Assembly: GCA_016234685.1 (NCBI GenBank)
Contig: JACRAT010000032.1
Location: 1-64,000 of the forward strand
Direction: 5' to 3'
Source of the DNA: Nitrosomonadales bacterium
GTDB lineage: Bacteria > Pseudomonadota > Gammaproteobacteria > Burkholderiales > Gallionellaceae
DNA length: 64,000 bases
In this document: in pieces, positions 29,633-38,465 of the stretch
How positions within the stretch are numbered: the stretch's first letter is position 1
How the letters are laid out: each line of letters opens with the position of its first letter
Notes under the pieces: generated by a model
Databases searched by the model: none
The model's input: only the letters and a program-made list of their open reading frames with translations
What the model was told of the DNA's origin: nothing
Position numbers and translations under genes: made by a program

Positions 29633-29965
29633 CTACTTACGCTCAATCTTGCTGATAACCCACTTCTTCGCTTCAGTTCTTCCCAACTCGAAACGCACGC
29701 TGTCGCCTACCTGAATGCCATCAGGCAACGGCGCTTGCAACGTGAACCACATCGTCATGCCCGGCCAGCCCAGACTGGGGATCGCCTCGTGCGCGAGCTG
29801 CACCTTGCGCTCTTTCATATTGATCGCCTTCAGCACGCCTATACCTTCGTGTATGGCGGCAGCTTGTGACATCGTTTGATGCTGCGCCATGTCGTGCTCA
29901 TGTGGTGCAGCTTGAGTCAAACCGATCATGGACGCTAAAGCGATTGCGAGTGAGATCGTCTTCAT
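29633..29965 (-). CDS. cusF: Periplasmic copper chaperone CusF-like
   Basis: 110 residues with a Sec signal peptide (TISLAIALASMIGLTQA). The mature domain has the CusF fold signature VLKAINMKERKVQLAHEAIPSLGWPGMTMWFTL, with the conserved Trp and the two Met that bind Cu(I) or Ag(I). It hands metal to CusB/CusA. It starts 12 bp after cusA. The CusB protein here carries its own CusF-like domain, so the function is doubled. Confidence 0.93.
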   Translation of the reverse strand: MKTISLAIALASMIGLTQAAPHEHDMAQHQTMSQAAAIHEGIGVLKAINMKERKVQLAHEAIPSLGWPGMTMWFTLQAPLPDGIQVGDSVRFELGRTEAKKWVISKIERK

Positions 29966-29977
29966 GGCGGCTCACTT

Positions 29978-32900
29978 TCAAAGTGATTTGTGGGTTGAGG
30001 AGAGTTCACGCTGTTTGACCAACGCATAGATCACCGGGATCACTAACAGCGTGAGTACGGCAGATGACACCATGCCGCCAACCATGGGCGCTGCGATACG
30101 ACGCATCACTTCGGAGCCCGTGCCGCTACTCCACAGGATGGGCAGCAGTCCGGCCATGATCGCCACCACTGTCATCATCTTGGGACGCACACGTTCCACT
30201 GCGCCTTCCATGATGGCATCGTGCAAATCCTCGCGGCTGACCAGCCGCGAAACGTTTGCCCCCTCTCCCTCCCTCACCCCATGCCCTCTCCCGGGGGGAG
30301 AGGGGGGCAATTGAGGGTTGGGGAGGCGGCGCTTTGAACATTCAGCCAGCTTTTCCTGCCAAGCCTTCTCCAGATAGATGAGCATCACCACGCCGGTCTC
30401 CGCCGCCACGCCCGCCAATGCGATGAAACCGACCGCTACTGCCACGCTCAGGTTGTAATCGAGCAGCCACAGCAGCCACACGCCTCCGACCAGTGCGAAC
30501 GGGACGGACAGCATGACCACGACGGATTCAGTCACCTTCTGAAAGTTGAGATAAAGCAGTAAGAAGATGATGAGCAGGGTGACGGGGATGACGATCTTCA
30601 TCTTCGCTGCGGCGCGTTCCATATATTCGAACTGCCCGCTCCAAGTGGCGTAATAGCCGGGCGGGAACTTCACCTGATCGGCCACTGCTTTGCGTGCCTC
30701 GGCCACATAGGAACCGATGTCGCGATCACGGATGTCCACATAGATATAGGCGGAGAGCAGGGCGTTCTCGGTACGGATGGACGGTGCGCCTTTGCTGAGC
30801 TCTACCTTGGCGAGCTGCCCTAAAGGAATCATTGCGCCATCCATCGTTGGAACAAGCACTTCGCGCGCAATTTGCTCCGGCGTACTGCGTAACTCACGCG
30901 GATAGCGCACATTTACGCCAAAGCGTTCCAAGCCTTCCACCGTGGTGGTGACATTCTCCCCACCCAGTGCGGTGGCAATAACCTCTTGCACTTCACCCAC
31001 GGTCAGTCCGTAGCGCGCCAATGCCAGCCTGTCTGGTTCGATGTTGAGGTAGAACCCGCCAGTGATGCGTTCGGCGTAGGCGCTGCTCGTGCCTGGCACT
31101 TTCTTCACGACCGCTTCGATTTCTTTGGCGAGGCGTTCCATCTCAACCAAATTTTTGCCATACACCTTAATGCCGATGGGCGTGCGGATGCCAGTTGAGA
31201 GCATGTCGATACGTGCCTTGATCGGCATCGTCCATGAGTTCGCCACACCGGGGAATTGCAGCGCCTTGTCCATCTCGGCGATCAGCTTGTCGGTGTCCAT
31301 ACCGGGGCGCCATTCTTCCTGCGGCTTGAGATTGATCACCGTCTCGAACATCTCCAGCGGCGCAGGATCGGTGGCACTCTGCGCACGTCCTGCCTTACCG
31401 TACACCGATGCCACTTCGGGGAAGCTCTTGATGATTTTGTTCTGCGTTTGCAGCAGCTCGGCAGCCTTGGTCACCGACATGCCGGGAAGTGAAGCGGGCA
31501 TGTAAAACAGCGTGCCTTCATTCAGCGTCGGCATAAACTCACTACCCAATTTCATGGCGGGATACAGAGATAGCAACATCACCAATCCCGTTGCCACCAG
31601 CGTGGTCTTTTTGTGTTGCAACACCGTGGTAATGAGTGGCCGATAGGCGGCGATCAGCCAGCGATTCACGGGGTTTTCCGCCTCAGGCATGATTTTCCCT
31701 TGGATGAACAGCAGCATCAGCACCGGTACCAACGTCACGGAAAGGAGTGCCGCACCCGCCATGGCAAAAGTCTTGGTGAATGCCAGCGGCGCGAACAATC
31801 TTCCTTCCTGCGCTTCCAGCGTGAACACCGGCAGGAAGGAGACGGTAATAATGAGCAGCGAGAAGAAGAGGGATGGGCCGACTTCTTTGCAGGCGGTCAA
31901 TATCGCATCGAAGCGCGACCCCCCCTCTTTTAGTCGCTCGATATGCTTATGCGCATTCTCGATCATCACAATCGCTGCATCCACCATCGCACCAATCGCA
32001 ATCGCAATGCCACTCAAGCTCATAATGTTGGAGTTCATGCCCAATGCGCGCATGGCGATGAAGGCGATAAGGATGCCGACAGGTAACATCAATATCGCGA
32101 CTAGCGCACTGCGTGCGTGCATCAGGAACACCAAACATACGACTGCCACGATTACACCTTCTTCGAGTAGTGTGTGTTTGAGCGTTTCAATTGCACGCTG
32201 TATCAGTTCAGAGCGGTCGTACACCGCTTGTATGCTCACCCCTTCAGGCAGTCCGGGCGTGATCTCGGCGATCTTCGCCTTGATGTTCGAGATGACTTCC
32301 AGCGCGTTCTGTCCGTAGCGCGCCATGACGATACCTGACACCACCTCACCTTCGCCGTTGAGTTCGGAGATACCGCGCCGCTCATCAGGTGTCAGTTCGA
32401 CCCGTGCCACATCACGCAATGACACGGGTGTTCCTTTGTCCGCCTTCACCACTAGATTCTCGATGTCGTTGATGCCGTGCAGGTAGCCTTTGCTACGCAC
32501 CATATACTCGGTCTCCGCCATCTCCACCACGCGACCACCGACGTCGCGGTTGCTATCTCGAATCACTTGAGTCACTTTGCTCAAGGGGATGCCGTAAGCG
32601 CGCAGTTTTACAGGATCGACCGTCACTTGATATTGCTGCACGAAGCCGCCGATGCTGGCCACTTCAGCCACACCGTGCGCCTTGGTGAGTTGGTAACGCA
32701 GATACCAGTCCTGCATGGTGCGCAGTTGAGCGAGGTTGTGCTTCTCGCTCAGCACAGCGTATTGATACACCCAGCCCACACCCGTTGCATCAGGGCCTAA
32801 TTGTGGCGCGACATTTTTCGGCAAGCGCCCAGCGATACTGTTGAGATATTCCAGCACACGCGAGCGCGCCCAGTAGATGTCGGTGCCGTCCTCGAAAATG

Positions 32901-33184
32901 ACATACACGAATGACGCACCGAAGAAGGAGAAGCCGCGCACCACCTTGGATTTCGGCACAGACAACATCGCTGTAGTGAGCGGGTAGGTCACCTGGTCTT
33001 CCACCACTTGCGGTGCTTGTCCCGAGTATTCCGCATAGACGATGACTTGCACGTCGGACAAATCGGGCAGCGCATCCAACGGTGTCCTGAGCAGAGCAAA
33101 GATGCCGGCCAGCGTGATGAATAAAGTCGCCAGCAAAACCAAGAAACGGTTGCGCGCCGACCAATCAATGATGGTATTCAGCAT
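29978..33184 (-). CDS. cusA: Heavy-metal RND efflux pump CusA
   Basis: 1068 residues, somewhat longer than usual. This is the proton-driven inner-membrane pump of the Cu/Ag efflux complex. The N-terminal helix (FLVLLATLFITLAGIFALLRTPLDALPDLSDVQV), the HME-RND porter regions and two groups of membrane helices are complete. GAMVDAAIVMIENAHKHIERL is the proton-relay helix, and EYMERAAAKMKIVIPVTLLIIFLLLYLNF is typical of the Cu/Ag subgroup. An insert of roughly 24 residues (PNPQLPPSPPGRGHGVREGEG) lies in the cytoplasmic stretch before DLHDAIMEGAVERVRPKMMT and comes from a repeat. It sits 1 bp after cusB. Confidence 0.96.
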   Translation of the reverse strand: MLNTIIDWSARNRFLVLLATLFITLAGIFALLRTPLDALPDLSDVQVIVYAEYSGQAPQVVEDQVTYPLTTAMLSVPKSKVVRGFSFFGASFVYVIFEDGTDIYWARSRVLEYLNSIAGRLPKNVAPQLGPDATGVGWVYQYAVLSEKHNLAQLRTMQDWYLRYQLTKAHGVAEVASIGGFVQQYQVTVDPVKLRAYGIPLSKVTQVIRDSNRDVGGRVVEMAETEYMVRSKGYLHGINDIENLVVKADKGTPVSLRDVARVELTPDERRGISELNGEGEVVSGIVMARYGQNALEVISNIKAKIAEITPGLPEGVSIQAVYDRSELIQRAIETLKHTLLEEGVIVAVVCLVFLMHARSALVAILMLPVGILIAFIAMRALGMNSNIMSLSGIAIAIGAMVDAAIVMIENAHKHIERLKEGGSRFDAILTACKEVGPSLFFSLLIITVSFLPVFTLEAQEGRLFAPLAFTKTFAMAGAALLSVTLVPVLMLLFIQGKIMPEAENPVNRWLIAAYRPLITTVLQHKKTTLVATGLVMLLSLYPAMKLGSEFMPTLNEGTLFYMPASLPGMSVTKAAELLQTQNKIIKSFPEVASVYGKAGRAQSATDPAPLEMFETVINLKPQEEWRPGMDTDKLIAEMDKALQFPGVANSWTMPIKARIDMLSTGIRTPIGIKVYGKNLVEMERLAKEIEAVVKKVPGTSSAYAERITGGFYLNIEPDRLALARYGLTVGEVQEVIATALGGENVTTTVEGLERFGVNVRYPRELRSTPEQIAREVLVPTMDGAMIPLGQLAKVELSKGAPSIRTENALLSAYIYVDIRDRDIGSYVAEARKAVADQVKFPPGYYATWSGQFEYMERAAAKMKIVIPVTLLIIFLLLYLNFQKVTESVVVMLSVPFALVGGVWLLWLLDYNLSVAVAVGFIALAGVAAETGVVMLIYLEKAWQEKLAECSKRRLPNPQLPPSPPGRGHGVREGEGANVSRLVSREDLHDAIMEGAVERVRPKMMTVVAIMAGLLPILWSSGTGSEVMRRIAAPMVGGMVSSAVLTLLVIPVIYALVKQRELSSTHKSL
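30259..30332. repeat. Palindromic repeat inserted in frame in cusA
   Basis: CCCTCACCCCATGCCCTCTC is followed by the palindrome CCTCTCCCGGGGGGAGAGG. It is clearly related to the murU element at 60178 (CTCACCCCCAACCCCTCTCC then CGGAGGGCGAGGGG). In both genes it is read in the same frame and gives the shared peptide PPG-x-G-x-GVRE. Confidence 0.85.
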
Positions 33185-33185
33185 G

Positions 33186-34736
33186 TCAGTGTCCCTCGTG
33201 AGCTGCGGGCGGCTTCGCTTGCAGTTTAGTAATTACATATTCGCCCTGCTTACGTTCGACGAGCTCGAAGGTAATTGCTGCACCCGGCTTGATGCCAGTT
33301 GCCAACGAAGAGTTGGCAAGCGCGAAGTTCATGGTCATGCTCGGCCAGCCCAGCGTTTTGATCGCTTCATGAGTGATACTGGCGGTGCCATCTGCATTGA
33401 TCGCATCCAACGTTCCTTGCGCCTGATGCCCTATTACGGCAGGTTTGGCTTGCTCAGCCGCGCCCTGTGTGTCATACCCAGCATGTGCTGTAGCAGGCAG
33501 AGCGCTTTCCGTCCTACCCCCTTTGGGTGCTGCGCCGCCATGCGCGTGCCCAAACCCGCCAAGCGCCGCCTTGAGGTTGCTCTCGGCATCGATTAGGAAG
33601 TTAGCCTTGGTCACCACGCGCTCGCCTTCAGTCAATCCATCCAGCACTTCGGCGAACTCGCCGTCGCGCCGTCCTAGCTGCAAGGTGCGCGGTTCGAATC
33701 GACCTTCGGCGATCTGCACCAGCGCCAGTTGCCGCACGCCGCTGTCCAACACTGCCGACAGCGGGATGCTCAGCACCGCTGCGGCGTGGCCGGTGGCCAA
33801 CTCCACTTTGGCGTACATCGCCGGGCGCAGTCTGCCTTGCAAATTGGAAAGCTCGACGCGCACTTGCACGGTGCGGGTCTGCGGGTTGAGCACCGGAGAG
33901 ATGAAGCCGACCTTGCCGCTGAACACCTCGCCGGGATAGGCGTCCACGCTCACTTTGGCGGACTGACCAAGGCGCAGCGCACCCTGATCCTGTTCCGCCA
34001 CCTCGGCTTGCACCCAGACGCTGGACAGGTCGGCGATGCGGTACAGCACTTCGCCTGCCGCAAAGCGCGCGCCGTTGACGGCGGTCTTTTCCAGCACCAC
34101 GCCGTCGATCGGCGAACGCAGCACGCGGTTGGCCATGCCGTGGGTCAGATGGGCGAGGTCGTCGTCACTGATCTCCCAGTTGCGCAGGCGCTGGCGCGTA
34201 CTCTTGGCGAGGTCGGCCAGACCGGATTCCTGCGCCAACTGGTATTCGCGCAGCGCGCTCTCCAATTCCGGGCTGTACACCTCCAGCAGCGGCTGACCGC
34301 GCCGCACCGCCTGGCCGGTGGCGTTCACCTGCAACTGGCGCACCCAGCCTTCGAAGCGCGGCGCGATGAGTTGCTGGCGGCGCTCGTCCACCTCGATCAC
34401 CGCCGTGCTGCGCAGGCTGGCCGCCAAAGTGCGCAGCGCGACAGGCTCGGTGACTACGCCCAGCTTCTGCACCTTGTCGGGACTCAGCACCACTGTGCCG
34501 GGTGCAGCCGCTTCGTCGGCATACACCGGCACATAGTCCATGCCCATGCCGTCCACCTTGGGCACCGGCGAGGTGTCGGGCAGACCCATCGGGTTGCGGT
34601 AATAGAGGATCTTGCGCTCGGCGGGCACAGCGGCGGATTTTTCAGCCACGGGCACTTGCTGCTTGCCCCAGAAATATCCGGCGCTGCCAGCAAGGGTGGC
34701 CGCGACGAGGGCAGCGATCAAGGGAATAGGTTTCAT
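33186..34736 (-). CDS. cusB: Cu/Ag efflux adaptor CusB with C-terminal CusF-like domain
   Basis: 516 residues. An N-terminal membrane segment is followed by a heavy-metal binding segment (YYRNPMGLPDTSPVPKVDGMGMDYVPVY, about 48-75), barrel-sandwich and helical hairpin regions and a beta-barrel domain, then from about residue 430 a full CusF-like domain (GTLDAINADGTASITHEAIKTLGWPSMTMNFAL). The adaptor joins CusA to CusC across the periplasm and takes metal from CusF. Between them is a His/Gly linker (GFGHAHGGAAPKGG). It overlaps cusC by 4 bp. Confidence 0.95.
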   Translation of the reverse strand: MKPIPLIAALVAATLAGSAGYFWGKQQVPVAEKSAAVPAERKILYYRNPMGLPDTSPVPKVDGMGMDYVPVYADEAAAPGTVVLSPDKVQKLGVVTEPVALRTLAASLRSTAVIEVDERRQQLIAPRFEGWVRQLQVNATGQAVRRGQPLLEVYSPELESALREYQLAQESGLADLAKSTRQRLRNWEISDDDLAHLTHGMANRVLRSPIDGVVLEKTAVNGARFAAGEVLYRIADLSSVWVQAEVAEQDQGALRLGQSAKVSVDAYPGEVFSGKVGFISPVLNPQTRTVQVRVELSNLQGRLRPAMYAKVELATGHAAAVLSIPLSAVLDSGVRQLALVQIAEGRFEPRTLQLGRRDGEFAEVLDGLTEGERVVTKANFLIDAESNLKAALGGFGHAHGGAAPKGGRTESALPATAHAGYDTQGAAEQAKPAVIGHQAQGTLDAINADGTASITHEAIKTLGWPSMTMNFALANSSLATGIKPGAAITFELVERKQGEYVITKLQAKPPAAHEGH

Positions 34737-35983
34737 GGTTGACCTCCGATCAAGCGTTCGATCTCTGCCAGATGCAGCTGCTGCGCGACTTCCGCGCCCA
34801 GTTCATCCAGCCTTGTCTTTTGCAATTGGCGACGCGCTTCCAGCAAGGTGGCGAAGTCCACGCGCCCGCTCTGGTTGCCCGCCAGTGCGCCCTTGAACGC
34901 CAGCTCCGCAAGTGGCGAGACGCGCTGGTGAAGCAGCGCCTGCTGGGCGCGGGCAGCTTCGAGGGCGGCGAGGTGTTCGCGCAGCTCACCCAGCAAGCGG
35001 GTCTCTGCCGCCTGCTGACGGGCGCGGCTGGCGTCGACCATCTCGCTGGCTTCGTGCTGGTGGGCGTGGTGGGCGACCTGTTGCAGCGGCAGGGTGAACT
35101 CCAGCATCGCATCCAGACTGCGGATGCCGTTGCCGCGTTGCACTGGGGCGATGCCGAGGATGAAATCAGGGCTGAGATTGCGCTGCGCCAGTTCGGCGTT
35201 GCGCTGGGCAAGGTCGGTCTGCGCCGCTTGCCCAGCCAGTTGCGGATTGGCGTCGCGCAGGCGTTGCTCCAGTGCGGATCCTTCCAGTCGGGCGGCAGCA
35301 GGCGGCTCAGGCAAGACCTCCGGGGATGCCAGTGCGGCGTGTGCCGGGCGGTTCAGCAAGGCGTTGATGCGCGCCTGCGCCTGCGCCAGATCGGATTGCA
35401 GTTGCAAACGCTCGGACTGCTGCGCCGCCTGTTCCAGTTGCGCGCGCACCAGTTCCTGCTGAGTCGCCGCGCCCGTTTCATAGCGCGACTGCACCAGTTT
35501 CGCGGCGCTGTCGGTGAAGCCGCCAAACTCATCGTTGAGCGCCAAGGCGCGCTGCGACTGGTAATACTGGGCAAAGGCCAGCGTCATCCGCGCCCGCAGT
35601 TCCGCCCCGACGGCGCGCTGTTGCGCCCCGGCCAGCGCCGCGCCCGCCTGCGCCGCCTGCTTCTGCGCGTCGCGCTTGCCCCAGCCGGGCACGGGTTGCA
35701 GCACGGTGTACTTGGTCGCATCCACCCGGCTCGGGTCTAGCGGCACGCCGCTGCGGTTCAGCCCGCCCCACTCGATACGCAAGCTAGGGTCGGGCAGCGC
35801 GCCCGCCGCTTCCGCCCGCAGCTCGGCTCCCGCCGCTTCGTGCCGCATGGCGGCGAGTTCAGCGCTGTCCTGCTCCAGCCATTGCAACAAGCCGGGCAGC
35901 GTCGCGCCCGGCACGGCTACGTCCGCCCACGCGACCGGCGCGAACAGCAGCGCCATGAATAACAATTTGATTGAGTTGCCCAT
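34733..35983 (-). CDS. cusC: TolC-family outer-membrane channel CusC-like
   Basis: 416 residues with a signal peptide (SIKLLFMALLFAPVAWA). Two repeats of the outer-membrane efflux protein fold are suggested by the long Ala/Gln/Glu/Leu-rich helices (AGAALAGAQQRAVGAELRARMTLAFAQYYQSQRALAL; later AQTDLAQRNAELAQRNLSPDFILGIAPVQRG). It forms the outer-membrane duct of the CusCBA pump. No lipobox Cys is seen. It is upstream of cusB with a 4-bp overlap. Confidence 0.9.
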   Translation of the reverse strand: MGNSIKLLFMALLFAPVAWADVAVPGATLPGLLQWLEQDSAELAAMRHEAAGAELRAEAAGALPDPSLRIEWGGLNRSGVPLDPSRVDATKYTVLQPVPGWGKRDAQKQAAQAGAALAGAQQRAVGAELRARMTLAFAQYYQSQRALALNDEFGGFTDSAAKLVQSRYETGAATQQELVRAQLEQAAQQSERLQLQSDLAQAQARINALLNRPAHAALASPEVLPEPPAAARLEGSALEQRLRDANPQLAGQAAQTDLAQRNAELAQRNLSPDFILGIAPVQRGNGIRSLDAMLEFTLPLQQVAHHAHQHEASEMVDASRARQQAAETRLLGELREHLAALEAARAQQALLHQRVSPLAELAFKGALAGNQSGRVDFATLLEARRQLQKTRLDELGAEVAQQLHLAEIERLIGGQP

Positions 35984-36078
35984 TTCGATTCTCCAAGTAA
36001 AACCACGCCAGACGGCGACAGAAAATCAGCGCGTAGCGAAGCATCCGCACCAGCGGAAGCATCACCCGCGCGGGCAGG

Positions 36079-36471
36079 CTAATTCAGAAGGGAGCAGAAA
36101 CGGATGGGGAGGGACGGGCCGGTATCGAGCGCGACTTGCTCGAATCTGGCCTTGGGAAAACTGGCAGGAACGACCGGCTGCGGCGACACCCGCACCGCCA
36201 CGCTGACTGGCGCAGCCAAGGGCGCGACATGTTGGTCGGCACTGATCTGATCGGACTGGGTGCAATGCGCCAAGCAAGCATTGGCGTTAGAAGACTGCGT
36301 CTCATGCTCGTGACAAGAACCCATCCCCTCATCCGCCGCCATCGAATAGGCATGGGTCGCACTCACCTCAGGCGCGGTGCAAGCGTTCGCCGCCACCACT
36401 CCCTGAGTGAACAGCATCAGCCCCAGCATCAGCCGGGCCAGCCATTTCATTGTGCGTTGGGTAAGAGTCAC
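36079..36471 (-). CDS. Secreted Cys/His-containing protein heading the cus genes
   Basis: 130 residues from a GTG with AGAGAA upstream, or 123 from the ATG at 36450. A signal peptide (WLARLMLGLMLFTQGVVAANA) is followed by a short domain with CTAPEV, GSCHEHETQ and ACLAHCTQSDQ, then a Pro/Val-rich region ending in FCSLLN. The Cys/His pattern suggests metal binding, which is inferred. It lies 95 bp upstream of cusC with a good promoter in front, so it may be the first gene of the copper operon. No family recognised. Confidence 0.75.
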   Translation of the reverse strand: MTLTQRTMKWLARLMLGLMLFTQGVVAANACTAPEVSATHAYSMAADEGMGSCHEHETQSSNANACLAHCTQSDQISADQHVAPLAAPVSVAVRVSPQPVVPASFPKARFEQVALDTGPSLPIRFCSLLN

Positions 36472-36499
36472 GGGGTTCTCTAGCTAGTTAGTGCAATTC

Positions 36500-36528
36500 A
36501 CTATAAACGATGCCACAATCCCGCTCAA
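36500..36528 (-). promoter_or_regulatory. Probable promoter of the copper efflux operon
   Basis: On the minus strand TTGAGC, a 17-bp spacer and TATAGT are seen, with a start expected about 20 nt before the GTG at 36471. No CueR-type or CusR-type dyad is evident over it, so how copper controls it is unclear. Confidence 0.55.
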
Positions 36529-36557
36529 CCTTTTTATTCGCCCACAGTGAGTCGCCC

Positions 36558-37886
36558 ATGCCTTCTCGTTCCACCAAGCCGCTCGATTTCGTCGTCTGGT
36601 TCCGCTCCGTCGCGCCCTACATCAATGCCTTTCGCGGGCGGACGTTCGTGGTGGCGTTCGGCGGCGAGGTGGTGGCGGACGGCAAGTTCGTCGAGTTGAC
36701 GCATGATTTCAATCTGCTGGCGGCACTGGGTATCCGACTGGTGCTGGTGCATGGCGCGCGGCCACAGATCGAGCAGCATCTTTCGCGCAACAACATCGCC
36801 GACCATTATCACCAGAACATCCGGCTGACCGACGCGGCGACGATGAAGTGCGTGAAGGAGGCGGTGGGGCGGGTGCGGCTGGAGATCGAGGCGCTGCTGT
36901 CGATGGGGCTGGCGAATTCGCCGATGGCGAACGCCGACATCCGGGTGGCGGGCGGCAATTTCATCACGGCGCAGCCGATGGGCGTGATCCACGGTATGGA
37001 TCTGCAACACACCGGGCGGGTGCGCAAGGTGGATGTCGCCGCCATCCGCGACCGTATGGAGTTCGGCGAGGTCGTGCTGTTGTCGCCGCTGGGATATTCG
37101 CCCACCGGTGAGGTGTTCAACCTCACGCTGGAGGATGTAGCCTCCCGCGTGGCGGTCGAACTGGATGCGGACAAGCTGGTGTTCCTGATGGATACCGACG
37201 GCGTGTTCGATGCCGCAGGGGAATTGCTGCGCGAGTTGACGGTGCATCAGGCCAATGCGGTGCTGGGCTCGGGCCAGCCGCTGACCGATGACGCTGCGTT
37301 GTTTCTGCCCTGCGCGGTGTGGGCCTGCGAAGCGGGCGTAGCACGCACTCACCTCATCAGCCGCCACACCGACGGCGCGCTGTTGCAGGAGCTGTTCACC
37401 GACGAGGGCATAGGCACGATGGTGGTGGAGACCACACTGAACACCTTGCGCGATGCCAGCATCGAGGACGTGGGCGGCATTCTGCAACTGCTGCAACCGC
37501 TGGAGGACGACGGCATTCTGGTGCGCCGCTCGCGCGAGTTGCTGGAACGCGAGATCGAGAAGTTCGTGGTGCTGGAACATGACCACCGCATCATCGGCTG
37601 CGCGGCACTCTATCCCTTTGCGGACGAAGAGGCAGGCGAGCTTGCCTGCCTCGCCATCCAGCCCTCCTGCCGCCGCCACGGCTACGGCGACGCGCTGCTC
37701 AAGCACATCACCGCCGAGGCGCAGGCGATGGGGCTGAAGCGGCTGATCGTGCTGACCACTCGCACCGCGCACTGGTTCATCGAGCGCGGTTTCAAGGAGA
37801 TCGACGTATCCGAGCTGCCTTCGCAGAAGAAGGAGCTGTACAACTACCAGCGGCGCTCCAAGGTGTTCGCCAAGAATATCCGGTAA
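36558..37886 (+). CDS. argA: Amino-acid N-acetyltransferase ArgA
   Basis: 442 residues from the ATG at 36558, matching the classical bacterial ArgA length. The N-terminal two thirds form an amino-acid-kinase-like domain (FVVAFGGEVVADGKF, LVHGARPQIEQHL, LVFLMDTDGVFD) that binds arginine for feedback, and the C-terminal part is a GNAT acetyltransferase (ELACLAIQPSCRRHGYGDALLKHI). It makes N-acetylglutamate, the first step of arginine synthesis. It is divergent from the copper block over an 86-bp spacer. Confidence 0.96.
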   Translation: MPSRSTKPLDFVVWFRSVAPYINAFRGRTFVVAFGGEVVADGKFVELTHDFNLLAALGIRLVLVHGARPQIEQHLSRNNIADHYHQNIRLTDAATMKCVKEAVGRVRLEIEALLSMGLANSPMANADIRVAGGNFITAQPMGVIHGMDLQHTGRVRKVDVAAIRDRMEFGEVVLLSPLGYSPTGEVFNLTLEDVASRVAVELDADKLVFLMDTDGVFDAAGELLRELTVHQANAVLGSGQPLTDDAALFLPCAVWACEAGVARTHLISRHTDGALLQELFTDEGIGTMVVETTLNTLRDASIEDVGGILQLLQPLEDDGILVRRSRELLEREIEKFVVLEHDHRIIGCAALYPFADEEAGELACLAIQPSCRRHGYGDALLKHITAEAQAMGLKRLIVLTTRTAHWFIERGFKEIDVSELPSQKKELYNYQRRSKVFAKNIR

Positions 37887-37910
37887 AATCCGGTGAGCTG
37901 AATCAACTTC

Positions 37911-38036
37911 GCCCCAACCCCTCCCGACCTCCCCTTGTGCGAGCATCCGCTACGCGGATTGCCTGCCGAAAACACCACAGGGGAGGAGCAATTCGGATTC
38001 CCGCCCTTATCAGCGGGAGTTGGAGGGGAGCTAATG
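37911..38036. repeat. Palindromic repeat cluster between argA and yggX
   Basis: The element begins CCCCAACCCCTCCCGACC and contains CCCCTTGTGCGAGCATCCGC (then TACGCGGATTGCCTGC), the same core as the bioA insert. It closes with CAGGGGAGGAG, followed by a second small palindrome CCCGCCCTTATCAGCGGGAG. It lies in the leader of yggX and occupies nearly the whole 177-bp spacer. Confidence 0.85.
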
Positions 38037-38063
38037 AATCAACCGAACCGACTGGAGAGCAAC

Positions 38064-38336
38064 ATGGCAAGAATGGTGAACTGCGTGAAACTGGGACGTG
38101 AAGCCGAAGGGCTGGAGCGTCCGACCTACCCCGGCCCGCTGGGCCAGCGCATCTTCGACAATGTTTCCAAGGAAGCCTGGCAAGGCTGGATCAAGTTCCA
38201 GACCATGCTGGTGAACGAGAACCGCCTCAATCTGGCCGATGCCAGCGCGCGGCAATATCTGGTGCAGCAGATGGAGAATTATTTCTTCGGACAGGGCGTG
38301 CAAGCGCCGCAAGGTTTCGTGCCACCCAAGGGCTGA
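38064..38336 (+). CDS. yggX: Fe(II)-trafficking / oxidative damage protection protein YggX
   Basis: 90 residues from the ATG at 38064, preceded by GGAGAG; the longer ORF reads through the repeat and is not real. The whole chain fits the family: [27 protein letters not shown], then [23 protein letters not shown] and [15 protein letters not shown]. The protein protects Fe-S enzymes from oxidative damage and may carry iron. It stands alone after argA. Confidence 0.96.
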   Translation: MARMVNCVKLGREAEGLERPTYPGPLGQRIFDNVSKEAWQGWIKFQTMLVNENRLNLADASARQYLVQQMENYFFGQGVQAPQGFVPPKG

Positions 38337-38465
38337 GCCAAACCGCCTCACCGAAGGGAAACCTCGAAAAACCTACCGCGCACCTTACACTCAAGCCGCT
38401 CGCTACGGTTTTTCAAGGCTTCCAGCGGTGTCTCTGCACACTGCTGCTTCCCCCGAATTTGTTTG

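Noticed and set aside
38355-38425. GAAAAACC/GGTTTTTC dyad as a terminator after yggX
   Set aside because: The stem is only 8 bp with a loop longer than 30 nt, so it is too weak to call.
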